A stretch of DNA of 64,000 nucleotides from Bimastos eiseni. Lineage: Eukaryota > Annelida > Clitellata > Crassiclitellata > Lumbricidae. A model generated the notes under the pieces. The model was not told the origin of the DNA. It saw only the letters and a list, made by a program, of their open reading frames with translations, and ran no database searches. Positions 32,028-44,211 of the stretch are shown in pieces. The translations under genes and the position numbers were made by a program. How positions within the stretch are numbered: the stretch's first letter is position 1; every line of letters starts with the position of its first letter. The stretch lies in NCBI GenBank assembly GCA_959347315.1, contig OY365806.1, forward strand, positions 35,001,526 to 35,065,525, given 5' to 3'.

Positions 32028-32744
32028 GTAAGGAAGCCCAGAATGAACACGTCGATAGTCTATGCTCAGGCGGGGCCAAGGGCGCGAACCCCGCACACGG
32101 CACCAAGGTGGCCTAAACGTTCATAGACGCTACTGTCTTACTCTCGCAATATTTCACACTATCCACTGCAGAAAATAGGATAATTTTATTGCTCTTTGAT
32201 ATAGTATTAAGCATGCCATTCACAACCGGACACGCCTGCTAACATCACCCCATAATGGTTTAATTGCGTTAAATTTAATTTAATTTAATTGGTCTAATTG
32301 TTACTGTTTTATTTTTTGTACATGTCTTATCTCACAGCAAAAAGGTTGTACACTGAACTTCACCTCTGCCGTCTTCCACGAACACCATCCGCCATAGCAG
32401 CTCTTCTGTCTCTATGTTTCTGTCTCTGTGTCGATCTTTCTATATGTCTGTCTCGTTCCGGTCTCCTGGTAACTGGACTACGGTCTTCATTGGTTTCTTT
32501 GACCAGCCCCTCTGACTTGAGTCAGCGTTCGTGGATACAGTTAGCGTGTGTTTTGGATTCCATCGTGTGGAAGGTGAATGTGCCAGACGGCCTTGCAATT
32601 CGGACCCAGGTCCCAAAATGCAAAAAATCCGCCCCAGTGTCCCTCGAAAACTATGCCAACCCAATGAATATGTGGTTGTCCTGAGTTTAGTTTTTGTGCA
32701 GCAACATATACATTTACATGTTTTATGATTACGATAGAACCAAG
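32028..32744. other. Intergenic, no gene
   Basis: TTAATTTAATTTAATT near 32270-32290. No recognisable gene. Confidence 0.4.
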
Positions 32745-33022
32745 GACCTATTATGCACAGGACTGGAAAGTCCCTATAAAACGCCGTGTCACTAGTTTTG
32801 GGCGATAATCGAGTGCAAGAAATTTTCACAACTTGTTGACATAACATTCTGATTCGTTAGCCTCTAGCTGTGAAGAAAAATGAAAAAAGAACTATGTGAG
32901 CAAATTTTAAAAAATGATCCTGGAGGTTTAGAACATATTTTTAAATAGAAGCAATATTTAATTCGAGGTGGCGTCTATGCCTAAGAGTGAACCGTTTACA
33001 CGGAAATTGGACGAGTAACCAT
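32745..33022 (-). mobile_element. Dispersed repeat family C, copy 2
   Basis: Reverse-complement relative of 26487-26805 (shared blocks listed there). Its end GAATGGTTACTCGTCC lies about a dozen bases from the mariner-type element. Confidence 0.7.
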
Positions 33023-33034
33023 TCTTCTAATATA

Positions 33035-33990
33035 CACCGTGTCTCAAAATAGACCAAACAAAATTGTTTTTTCAGAACTTCGTCAAATTTCCACCAATTT
33101 TAATAAATTTTTGTGAGCAGTTGGCAAAAGAGCTGAAATTTTATGCCATATAAATTTTCCAACTCATCTGACTTATATAACCTCACTACCTTGTTAAACA
33201 CAGATGTACCAATTTCTTGTATAACGCTTAAATTTCATTACTTGCAATGGCTGCACTGAACTCCATTTCATCGAGCCGGGGTCAAAGTGAATGGGGTATG
33301 CTATCGCGACAACCGTCTTGCCCAGAAGCTACTGCCAGACATATGACGGATATTTCAAGGCGAGGTTTATGTCTTTCAACAGGATGGCGCCTCTGCACAT
33401 CGAGCACGCGACACCGACTCTTTCCTGGAGTGTGAGACGCCCGACTTATCCATCCAACAGTGTGATCGCCGAATTCACCGGATCTTAACCCAGTTGAATA
33501 TAGCATACGGAGTGTGCCGCAGGAGAAGGTTTAGAATAGCCAACGTCGACAAACTAAAAACGTGTCTGATTGACGAGTTGGCGGCCTTGACCAGTCGATC
33601 GTTGAAGCTGCTATCGGTCAGTGGCGTCGCCGTCTAAGCTCTTGTGTCCGTGTAAGCGGGATACATTTCGAGCACCAATTCTAACACTCTTAAGCAGATC
33701 TGTCGTAAGAATTAAAAACTCTAAGTAAACCATATTTTAGTTTACAGCGTGCTAATTCAGTCGTCAGATAGTTTGTTGCAAGTAATAAATATAAAGCGCT
33801 ATATAAAAATTGTCACATCTGTGTCTAGCAGGGTAGTGCGGTGATATGAGTCGAGAGAGGTGAAAAATTTATATAAAGCTTAACACTTCAGCTATTATGC
33901 CATCTACCTACCAAAAGGTATTAAAATTTGTGGAAATTTGACGAAGTTCTGACAAAAACAATTTTGCTTGTTTTATTTTGAGACAAGGTG
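33035..33990 (+). mobile_element. Tc1/mariner-superfamily transposon with broken transposase (956 bp)
   Basis: The termini are long imperfect inverted repeats (about 70 bp) starting CACCGTGTCTCAAAATA on the left and, inverted, CACCTTGTCTCAAAATA on the right, both flanked by TA. Inside, FQQDGASAHRARDT (from 33374) and SPNSPDLNPVEYSI (from 33466) are the hallmark catalytic-region motifs. They lie in different frames, so at least one frameshift separates them, and the N-terminal half is largely missing. It is non-functional. Confidence 0.9.
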
Positions 33991-34157
33991 TAGATTCCTT
34001 GCGATACAACACAACCGCTCCACAGGAATGCAGCATTTTCTTGGGCAAAAATGACTTTTGAAACAGCTATATGAATGGAACGGGAAGTCAGTCGTTCATT
34101 CGTTGGCTATTCTCGTCTTCCGTATTTCAACGGTCGAGTTGATAGTCCTCTCTCCGG

Positions 34158-34158
<1 letters not shown>
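33991..34158. other. Spacer
   Basis: Nothing recognised between the mariner-type element and the AAT repeats. Confidence 0.4.
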
Positions 34159-34217
<59 letters not shown>

Positions 34218-34341
34218 TCAATAATAATAATAATGACAATAATAATAATAAATATATAAAAGTAATAATAATAATGATGAAAATATTAATAAAGTATAAA
34301 TATAAATAATAGTGGCGATCAGTATTAATTTTACCTCGGGT

Positions 34342-34387
<46 letters not shown>

Positions 34388-34511
34388 TCAATAATAATAA
34401 TAATGACAATAATAATAATAAATATATAAAAGTAATAATAATAATGATGAAAATATTAATAAAGTATAAATATAAATAATAGTGGCGATCAGTATTAATT
34501 TTACCTCGGGT

Positions 34512-34564
<53 letters not shown>

Positions 34565-34610
34565 TAATAATAATAATAACAATGGTAATAGTAATAATAA
34601 TAATCATGAC
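34159..34610. repeat. AAT microsatellite with an identical-looking 170-bp tandem duplication
   Basis: AAT runs are interrupted by a block containing GTCAATAATAATAATAATG, GATGAAAATATTAATAAAG and TTTTACCTCGGGTATT. The block occurs with CCTCGGG at 34334 and again at 34504, and GTCA at 34217 and 34387: a 170-bp period. The copies agree throughout by eye, so the duplication is recent or an assembly artefact. Confidence 0.9.
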
Positions 34611-35222
34611 GATTGCTGGCCTTAGCTGATGTGGGCTAAGCCGCTGCACGCTCAGCGATTGCGTGCCCAACCTGGATAGCCAGAGATGGCTGCTGCGTCC
34701 GCGCCAGACAGCCTATGGAAAGAGAAACCACTCGAAATTACAGATTAAAGTTGCGCAATTCTTACTTCACACAAGTTTAAACGACATACGATATTTCCAA
34801 CGCACTAATTAGTTCTTACAGACCATGAGGGTGGGTTTGTTGGCGATTCGTGCAGTCGACAGAGACCAGCATTATAGGAGGATTTTGCTCGCGCCCAGTG
34901 ACTAACTAGAGGACGTTGGACGAAGTCAGTGTTTGGAACTAACAGACTATAGGCCTAGAGCTATGGAACCAAAGTGTGTATCAATTGAGTGTAAGCAAGT
35001 AGTGCGTTTGTTAGATGTGTGACTGCACGTGAGTGTAAATGACTTCAAAGCTGAGTCGCCAATTATAATCAAATTCGACTCCTGTAATAACTAGACTTTC
35101 GCAACCGTTCACACTCTACTTGCAATCTTACTGAAGCTCCTCAGTTTGAAATTTAACGAAGATATGCTATTATTATTATTGTTGGATGGATTCACTACTA
35201 TCCTGAAAATTGGAAAACTTTG
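34611..35222. other. Intergenic, no gene
   Basis: Unique-looking, no ORF of note. Confidence 0.4.
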
Positions 35223-37345
35223 CGTCTCAATTCAATCAATCAATTTCTTTTTACTGTTCACTGACAAAACATAGCATACTAACACGAAAATAGTAGTGTT
35301 AATCATTCAGTGAGCAAAGGAAACCCCCAAAAGAACGAACCGTTCCGCTAACAGGGGGCCACCCAATTTCAACATTAAATTAACCTAGAAGTAAGTCATA
35401 AAGTTTTTTCCGCATACCATATAGAAGCAACGAACATAATCATCATTTCATTGCAAGTAATGTCGCAACAACAAGTAACTTTATCTAACCGTTCAGTAAG
35501 AAAGTTTTTAGGTTATTTTTAAACTGGTGTAATGATAACATATTAGTTAGGTGGGTAGGTAGCATGTTCCAGAAGGACGGACCATGTTTTCTTATGATGT
35601 GCTGCCTAATCGTAGTATGTACTCTAATTAGGTGATACTTATTTGAGACACGCGTCTGATGATCATGGATCTCTAGGTTTCTATGAAACCATCGATTGAA
35701 ACCACTTGGTAATAAGAACCTGTGAACCATGTACATAAACACTCCTACTTGAAGTTTATTAATTCTTTCTATTGTCAATATCACCAGACTAGCGAATAAG
35801 CTCTTAGTGTGGGCTCTGTAAGGAACATTTACTTATAATGCGCACAATGCGTTTGTGCAAAATATCCAAACAAGTCAATCTAGTATGACATGTGGAAGCT
35901 CAAATAAGGTTGCAGTATGACAGATACGGATAAATTAAGGAATGATATAACGTAAGGAGTATGTTTTTAGACAGAAGGTGTCGGATGCGGGAAATTAAAC
36001 CAATATTTTTGGCCAATATTTGAGAAATATGATGAATATGCTGTTTCCATGTTAACTGAGCGTCTATATAAACCCCCAGAAACTTCGTAGCAGTCACGCA
36101 ATTTGTGCTTTGATTATCCATATTTATACAAGAGAGTAGTTCACAATCAGAGGCTTTCTTCTTCCTGAAAAGAATGTAGTTGGTCCTTTTAGATTCAACG
36201 ATAATTTGTTTGTTTTAAACTAAGTCCCCACCTTTGCAAGCTCCTCATTTAGCCTGTTATACAATTCCTTCAGTGGTTTATCAGACATGAATACATTCGT
36301 ATCGTCAGCAAACATGATAAATTTCAGGGCTGATGAAAAATTAATTTTATGAATATCGCTCACATATAAAAAAAATAACAACGGGCCCAAAATAGAACCC
36401 TGAGGGACACCACAATTTAGGTCAAGGATACGTGAGGTACACCCGTTATAGTGGACACTTTGCCTTTGTCTTCTAAACAGTCAGTAAGCCAGTCCAGACA
36501 CATACCCCGAGTCCCATAATGTTCCAGCTTTCTTAATAGAATCTCATCATTTACTGTATCGAAAGCCTTCGTAAAATAAAAACAACACACCAATTGAGTG
36601 ATTGTTATTAGCCCTAGCCTCAGTGATCTTATCACACATTTCCAGGACAGCCATGTAAGTAGAAAGACCTTTTCGGAAACCAAATTGTACTTCATATATT
36701 ATGTCCTTCTTTGTTAAGGACACCAATTGCTGGTACATAATTTTTTTCAAAAAACTTAGAAAAATAAGGTAATATTGGGATCGGCCTATAATTTTCTACC
36801 CATTCCCCCCCCCTACTTTTGAAGACTGGAACGACCTTACCAAGTTTAAGTGTGTCGGAACTATGCCTGATATTAGAAAGCAATTTCTGATCTCTGCCAG
36901 AGGTGCCAATAGAGGTTCAATCGAATACCTTCCAATTATTGGGTTAATCCCATCCAAGCCCTCACTATGCGTGTGGCGGAGTCCCTCAGCAATCGAAACA
37001 GGTTCCAAAGACCATAATAATTCAATTCCTATGGAATTAATTAAGTTCAGGGTATACTAGATAATTCATGTAGGAAGCTGCCGTAGGATTTATGTTAGAG
37101 GCCATCTTGGATCCAATCTCTGTAAAGAACTCATTAAATTTATTTGCCATGACTTCCTTCGCCTTACATTCCCTGTCATCAATAACAAATTCCTCAGACA
37201 CGGTGTTAGATTTGTACTCATGCTATAGAGCTTTTATTATATGCCAAGTTTGATCTAAATTATTTTCGCACTCCAAAAATGTCATTGAGTAATATTGTTT
37301 TTTTACTGCTTTTCTGATCCTTTTAAATATATTACTATAGGAGAC

Positions 37346-37602
37346 AAAACTGGGGGGGGGGGGGGGGCGCAAAGCCCCCCCAGTTTTAGTGCTCAGTGCC
37401 CCCATGTGCCCCTCCAATCGGTTCTTCTTATGTTTCTCCAATGGCACTTTAAGATAACTTTTGTTAAAATAGTTCGTGACCCCCATTTTTCAAATTTGTG
37501 GGGGGCAAAATTCAAAAAGTGGGGGAAAAAAATTTTTTTTGCGCTCCGCGCAATATATTTCAAATTATGCCCCCCACTTATCCAAACTTTGTTACACCTC
37601 TG
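37346..37602 (+). mobile_element. Element A copy nested in element B
   Basis: Homologous to 18409-18660. It ends GTTACACCTCTG, the inverted counterpart of CAGGGGTGTAAC at the start of the other copy, giving inverted-repeat ends for the family. At its left edge AAAACTGGGGGGG (37346-37358) and CCCCCCCAGTTTT (37375-37387) form a 13-bp inverted repeat around a G run. Confidence 0.65.
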
Positions 37603-37744
37603 GTGCCTAGTATCAATCTGGCGCCACCACATTTTAAAAATAGTGCATTTTACGGAGTAATAAGTTATTCCATCCTTACATTTGTGCCCTTTCCACATTT
37701 GCGCTCTGGGCAACGACCCCGCTGGCCCCCCTCGGTACGGCCCT
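37603..37744 (-). mobile_element. Element B copy, interrupted
   Basis: Reverse complement resembles 63364-63523: CAGGGCCGTACCGAGGGGGG, GGAATAACTTATTA, AAAATGTGGTGGC, CAGATTGAT. It breaks off where element A begins, so A inserted into B. The rest of B is not seen on the far side. Confidence 0.7.
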
Positions 37745-37830
37745 GTATAAGCCAATAGATTGATTGTATTGTGCTGTATTTCATAGGGGCCTATTAGTTT
37801 GTTCAATGGAATGTTCTCTGTCAAAACGTA

Positions 37831-38409
37831 TCAGGTTACACTGTTCAAGATTTTAACTGACACGATCAGCGAGCATGCAGCTTAATATATTATGTCTAAA
37901 TGGTTTCAACTAGTGCAGTAACTAATCGGGCGCAGTCCTGCATCCAGAGTTACTTTTGCCAATGTTCGTTTTAGCGACAGCGGCTAATACAAATGTTTGA
38001 AAATCAGTCTTTGCAGTGCTTGATGGATAGATTAATGAACGGATGGATGGCGACGACCCGGTTGCTACTCGGAGGCTTCTTCATGACGAAAGCATTGCTT
38101 CACACTTAAACACTTGTAGCTGCTGTCAACGTGTAGTGACACAATCGGTCTACCATAGAGCAGCAGAAATCGCGTAATTGAATCGCAATGTCAGCGATCT
38201 ACATAGCCAGCGCCACTAACGTCATGCACCAACGCAAAGCAGCGGCTTCGCACCGTTGTTGTGAGGCCGATGGAACCAGAGCTTAAATCGCGTGGGCGGT
38301 CAGGCGACCGGGCGGATGAACGGGTGGCGAGGAACGACGGGGTATACGTACCTGCGTAACATTTCATCTTCGGCACATCAAAGACGGATCAAAGCGAGGA
38401 TGCCGTAGC
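37831..38409. other. No gene recognised; CpG-richer near 38040-38400
   Basis: A minus-strand GTTACGCAG|GTACGTA near 38355 resembles a strong donor preceded by ATGAAATG, but no exon partner or protein family is recognisable. Confidence 0.3.
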
Positions 38410-38850
38410 TCTCTGTCGTGTATAGACACTGAGGTTGGCAGGAGGGCGGAGGAAGAGGCGAAAGAGGAAGAGGTGAAGAAAGGCAGGAGAAAGAGGAAAA
38501 AGAGAAGGAGGTGAAGAAAAGGAGGACGAAGAGAAGAAAGAGGAAGAAGGTGAAAAAAAAAGCAGGAGAATGGGGGCAGGAGGAGGAGGAGGCGAAGATA
38601 GGGTAGAGAAGGAGGAAGACGTGAAGAAAGGGAAGAGGAATAGGAGAATGAGGTGGAGCTGAAGCAAGACAGTAAGGAGGTGAAGATAGGGGGAGAAAGA
38701 GAAAGAGGAAGAGGCAAAGAAAGGGAAGAGGGAGATGAAGAAAGGAGAGGAAGAGAAAGAAGGATGAAGAATTGAAGAAAGGGAGGAGGTGGAGAGGAAT
38801 GAGGAGTTGGAGGTGAAGGACGATCGAGGAAAAGTAGAGAAGAATAATTG
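38410..38850. repeat. GGA/GAA polypurine tract (~430 bp)
   Basis: Degenerate GGAGGAAGAGG units, almost all purine on the plus strand. Minus-strand Ser/Pro/Leu-rich frames are compositional. Confidence 0.9.
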
Positions 38851-41800
38851 TTCAATCTCTATGAGTCCTTAAATAACTGTGTAAATGAACGTGTGACCTT
38901 TGCTTGACCTCGTCAACTTTTCGCAACTTAACCGGTTTATAACCTTGCGTATAGAATCATATATCTTCTGAGTATATAATTATATACTTCATTCTTTCCT
39001 CTGTCTAAAGACCGGTGGCTTTTCTCTAAGTTTGTCGCACAGGAAACGGCCGTAATTAAACGCTATTATAGATAAATTTAGATATGTATATATATATGTA
39101 TATATATGTATATACAGTGCAATGCAGACTTGTGGAATGGCCTGGATGATAGTACTGTCTCAGTGGACACGTCACGGTTTCTTAGAGGAGGTTAGGAGAA
39201 ATGGACCATTTGGCACTCCAGATTAATTATTTGTAGTGGTTCTAACACAGACTATGTATACACGTCTTCTGAACCACTTAAAGCACCTGCTTTGTTAACA
39301 TGCAATTAAATTGCAACTATTAGAATACTAAGGAACGTGAGATCAAGGAGCGTTTAGGGATATTGCATATTATAATGCTATAAAGTGACAGCAATATGCC
39401 TTATTGTTTGATGAGTATTTACTTAGGTTGCAACATTGAAATGCATAGGCCCTATGCATAGTCTGTAAATTGGTAAAGTTTGCAGCAATTGAGCGAAAAG
39501 TCACGCTGCTGTGTATTATAATGGGTGAAGCATATAATAATTGTTTGTGGAAGTTATTTTGAATTTAATGTGCATATAAAGACCATGTAAATGGTGTAGG
39601 CTTAACACTTAGGTAAAATAGGTAAAGTATACAAACTTAAATTTGTGGAAAAGAAATTTGTTTTTTGTTGAGTTTTATATACACTTAAGAAACAAGTTCA
39701 GAGTCAGTAAGAGTTCACGGGATGTGGGTGATTACGTAGAGAGACAATAATTTCTTATTAAGGTTCTACGTTATTAAGGCGCACCAGATAAGAAGAGAAT
39801 AGCGTTTTCAGACGGTGAAGACGTGTGAGATTAGAGTCTTCGAGAGATACTTAGTAGTTACTCTAGCGCCTCTGGTTAGGTTTCTTGAAGGGCGCTATAG
39901 AAATTTTCGAGATGAATTAATGAAAGTAGTAAAAGGCATCCATTTTCACAACTGAAGGCCTTAAGATTTTGTAAATCCTTAAGTTGCTATCAAACCCTAG
40001 GAACCATTTTTATTATCTCATCCTATATACACGTCTTAATACATAAATGCCTTAGGTCACGGCATAATTAATTATTCCCTTACTTCGGGATAATTGGGAA
40101 TCTAAACAATGTGGATGATAACCGTGCCATCACGCTTTATACCTGACATAACTGAAGTGCTTGAAAATTTACTTCCTCTAATTTGGGACGAATTATTGCA
40201 ATGATGAATTGCAGTCTTATTTTAAACGTGTGATGGATTGTACTGAGGTTACATTTGCCCTATAAGGACAACCGCCGAGAATTCTACCAATGGGGATAGT
40301 TCAGTATTCATGGCTTCTTAAAGCCTTCTTTGGATAATAAAAGAGCTGTTGACATTGTTGTACCACCGCAAATTAATCGACTCGTTGTTTTTAGCATAAG
40401 TATCCATCTCATAAAACTGATATAGAGCCTTAAGAAAACTACTGGTTAAGGTACTCTGGGGCTGTTGCTTTTCGTACTGCTTTTCATTGACATCTGATAT
40501 TAGACAGGGATTGTTTTATCGCCATCCCTCTTTAACATAATTAACATAATTTTCATTCAGTAATTTTTTTAACAGTGGACAGCGTCGACTTACTTAGCAT
40601 ATGATGTCACATCAACCGTGCTGTTTATTGACTGCTTTCTCTACGAAGAACGACATGTTGCCTGACCTTTGCATGTCTGTTCCTCAGCAGTTCAATCCTT
40701 CCAAGTCTCATTGCCTTTCTGTAGCTATGGTAAATCGCTTAGTTCTAATACGAAACCAATGAGAAGGTCTTTCCTATCTGCCCGTAATTGCAACTACGCA
40801 CGTGCTAAAAATCTTAACGAGCTGGTTCATCTAGCTTCACAAGGAAGCTACAGTGCTTACCTATATCCTACATTAGCTTAAGCCTAAGGCGTAGTTAAAT
40901 ATACGTTGAAACGGGAAGATTATCTGAACTCATGTTGGAACATTGTATATAGACACACTTTTGGTGTTAACAAATGGGCCTCTGCTAAGGGCTTCATCTG
41001 TGGCCTCGGTAGATTAGACTTGCATGTTATTATAAGAAGCGTCGCATGACGCTCTGTCTATTGGCAACATCTAATTTTCTTCGGAATATTTTTAAAAGTG
41101 CTGCGTTTGTTAACAGTTTCTTTGTGATTGCGAAGGTGTGGTCTCTTGAATGGCAGGACTAAATCTATGGTTGCATAAATGGCTTTTGTGAACATTTACG
41201 CAGTCTGCGCGTTTGAAATTATGCTCTGCAGCATTACGCATAATGTTGTTACCATAAACTCGCGAATACAAAGCAATAGCTATAAGTTGTAGGAAATTAT
41301 TATACAACGTTCGATTGTGAATTCATAGTTCAGTTAAATTATTTTCGGATCGATATGTTGTTTAAATTCCGACATGTGGACATTTTAATTTGACCTAAAA
41401 TACTAATTATAAATCATTCTTTTAGCCCACGGCAGAGCGTCCAATCGCTATAGGGATGACAAAAAATGTTGCACAATGGTGACGAAACAGGCGAAGCCAG
41501 TAAGTAATAGCACGTCATTCAAAGGCGGAGCTTACCATGCAAATAAGAGGCAATATATAGGGGTAGGCCTAGAGATAACCCGTGCGAAACCGGGTAATAA
41601 CGTGTAAGCCTATAGGCAGGTGTAATATTATAATCTGCACAGGGATTGTACCTAAATGTCCATAGGCTTTATACCTGGACAACTTAGAGGAATATGATAC
41701 TAAGAAAGCATTCGCATATGTGATTAGCTGAATTACCGGGCTTTGCCCGGGTAGTCCTTACAATTAAATTATCATTAGTTGTGATCAAAGTTATTCGTGC

Positions 41801-42294
41801 GTGGCACCTTCGTTTAAGCTATTAGCTGAATTTGAATTGACTCCAATTTAATATCGACACCATTGGCTAGACACTTAACACGACGGTCGCCATTGCTATA
41901 ATTAGAATGAATGCGTGTGGTAATAAGGCGTAATTTGGGTGCGTTTGCCCGAAGTTTTATCCCGAAAATGGAGAAGGGGTAAGATTTTTGGATCGCCAAC
42001 CCCACTATATTTTTCCTCGGCTGCTAAGAAGTATTCGTGGAGAATTTGAAGGCAATCGGTCTCGTCAATCAAACGTTTTGTGGAACATAGCTACATGCAC
42101 ACTTTTCTTCTCTATATGTATGGATGTTCTTTTAAAAGTGATTTCATCCTCAATAATTCTTTATTTTCCATTAATTATTTGGAAAAACTTGTAATGTATC
42201 CTAATCGAGATAGTGGGGATCAATGTCCCGGACTAAAAACCAGTTTATGGAGCGATTTGTTGATATCTGCCAAGCATATAGTGTTTAAGGACAT
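38851..42294. other. Long AT-rich stretch, no gene
   Basis: No ORF with family features. A TATATATG stretch lies at 39080-39115, GGCGCTATAGAAATTT near 39891, and a pair of related segments ATAACCCGTGCGAAACCGGG (about 41574) and ATTACCGGGCTTTGCCCGGG (about 41732), probably parts of a repeat. Confidence 0.4.
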
Positions 42295-42302
42295 CTTATG
42301 GC

Positions 42303-43060
42303 TAGGGTTACCAGGTGTCCGGTTTTCAACCGGACAGTCCGGTATTTTAGCAGACTGTCCGGGAAAAAATTAAAATAAATACCGGACATGTATATGTCCG
42401 GTTTTTATAAAATTTTCTCAATTTCTGTTTGTGTTCGTGCTCGTTTTATTATTTACACATTATTTTTTTCAAAATTCAAAATTTCTTAAAGAACTACGCT
42501 CGTTGTTGTTGTTGTTGTCATCTTATTTATCGTCGATTTCACTTAGGCAGCTGTGACTGGGCTGTCGAACTGCCTGTTACATAACTCCTTGCTTAAAATT
42601 TTTGTGTCGCCATCTATCACTTGAGTAAGTTGAGTTGGTATTTGTAACGTGTCACATTCGGCGAGAACGCCATTGGCCCATTTCGTCGTTTGCTGCTATC
42701 CACCTATATTAATATTCTGTATTTAACCAGTTTCCTGACATTTGACTCCACAGAGTAATAGTGCTTAGGAGTAATAACCGTTCAGAGCTTTTGGGGCGTT
42801 TGTGATGGCCCGATGTGGAGGGTTCAGAGAGGGTTTTTTACGGTTTTACCCCCTCCCTGTGAGGAAGCCCATGAAACACAATCAATCCTATGATTCCTAT
42901 TTCAAAAAAAATGCACTGATAACAATACTATAACAATATACACAATTTTCCCATGGGTAATACTCTCGTATTCTTCCCCCGCTTTGCGTGATACCCGGGA
43001 AGGGAAGGATGGGATTGGGAAGGTGTCCAGTATTTTCAGAAAAGGTATCTGGCAACCCTA
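42303..43060. mobile_element. Non-autonomous hAT-like DNA transposon (758 bp)
   Basis: Termini TAGGGTTACCAG and, inverted, TAGGGTTGCCAG. Exact 8-bp flanking duplication CTTATGGC at 42295-42302 and 43061-43068. Near the left end GTCCGG/CCGGAC motifs form small inverted repeats, for example CCGGACAT-GTAT-ATGTCCGG. No transposase. Confidence 0.92.
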
Positions 43061-43221
43061 CTTATGGCGGTTTGTTGAAGTCGCACTCAGTCTGTCTTAA
43101 GGATTGGTCCTGGGCTACTTGACACAAGTGGTATTATGTGTAGTGGCGGCGTTGCCAAATTCAGAAGTCTTTCTTTTTACTCTCTTTTATTTAACTTGGC
43201 TTGCGTAAAATTTGTCACAGT

Positions 43222-43560
43222 TGGTAATCTTTCAACACTTTTCCAGGTATGTTCCCGACGACCTACAGAGCTGAAATTTTGCCCACATTTCAGGCCTGCC
43301 TGCACGAAAATACAATGTATCAAATTTCACGGACATAACCGAAAAATATAACTGAAAACGGGTAAAACAGTGACAAAAATTTCAGACCGGAATCTTTCAA
43401 CTCTTTTTCCGGTATGTTCCCGTCGACCTACGGAGTTCAAATTTTGCACACGTTTGAGGCCTGCATGAAAATACAATGTAGGGGCCTATCAAATCTTTAC
43501 GGACATAACTCAAAAATTGATAACTCAAAAATTTAGGAAAAAATGCCAAAAATTTTAAAA
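43222..43560. repeat. Tandem duplication, ~170-bp diverged units
   Basis: AATCTTTCAACNCTTTTNC, GGTATGTTCCCG, CGACCTACNGAG, GAAAATACAATGTA and CGGACATAAC occur in order at about 43228-43345 and again at about 43391-43510. Confidence 0.8.
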
Positions 43561-43769
43561 AATAAATATCTTCTAACCACTCGAACGAGTCCTCCTTGAC
43601 GAGCTCCACTCCGACAAGTTTACAATACCAATTATATGTAATCATAAATCTCTTAAAGGAATGGAACGATTACGCCATCTGTCAGATAAAAGAAGGTCCA
43701 GAAAAGCCTATATTTTACTTAAGCTTGTTTATGCGTGCACCCAGTTTCCATCTATTAAACCACTGTGGT

Positions 43770-44203
43770 CAGTGGCGTCGCTACCATTGAGGCGCAGATT
43801 CTCACTCCTCTGAGAATTTTATCATTATTGTTTTAGTTAATATTGTTTCCATTAATAAATAACCTTAGCGACCCGGCATTAACAGCGTTACCGTAGGGAC
43901 TGCCGACAGCTTGATGTAATCATTCCGCAGTGGCAGGAGTTTCCCGCGTGATATTCGTTACCTAAACTTGCATTGGCCTATAATTGTATGCATAATCTAG
44001 CGGCTTTAGCCAGTGACTTCCCGTTTGGAATAGTACCACTTTTTCATGATTATGACGACATCGTCACCAACAAATAATTGTTGCTTCATCGCTATTTATT
44101 ATAAAAAAAATCCTGGCGCTAAGGAGTAGATGACATAGCCCTCTCCTACCTCCCACCATATCAAATCTACCACCAGCGGCCTCGAATCCTAGCGACGCTA
44201 CTG
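43770..44203. mobile_element. Non-autonomous hAT-like DNA transposon (434 bp)
   Basis: Termini CAGTGGCGTCGCTA and, inverted, CAGTAGCGTCGCTA. Flanks ACTGTGGT (43762-43769) and ATTGTGGT (44204-44211) match at seven of eight positions. No ORF. Confidence 0.85.
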
Positions 44204-44211
44204 ATTGTGGT

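Larger units (their letters stand above)
35223..37830 (-). mobile_element. LINE retrotransposon with disrupted reverse transcriptase
   Basis: Read on the minus strand from high to low coordinates: IRKAVKKQYY near 37310, KVVPVFKSRG and ENYRPIPILPYFSKFFEK (36740-36860), VQFGFRKGLSTYMAV (about 36650), FDTVNDEILLRKLEHYG (about 36530), CGVPQGSILGP (about 36400), FADDTNVF (about 36305), KFLGVYIDAQLTWKQHI (36030-36090), and a C-terminal PSFWNMLPTHL block (35550-35580). These are the ordered reverse transcriptase motifs of a CR1/Jockey/L2-type LINE, with the catalytic FADD kept. Stops and frameshifts break it. The 3' end has an ATTGATTGATTGAA tail (about 35228-35245). Coding resumes above 37745 (LNKLIGPYEIQHNTIN), so elements A and B split it. 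The 5' end is unclear. Confidence 0.85.

Noticed and set aside
38191..38855. Minus-strand frames including a 163-codon Ser/Pro/Leu-rich one
   Set aside because: Most of the sequence is a polypurine tract. The strong donor-like site near 38355 has no supporting exon.
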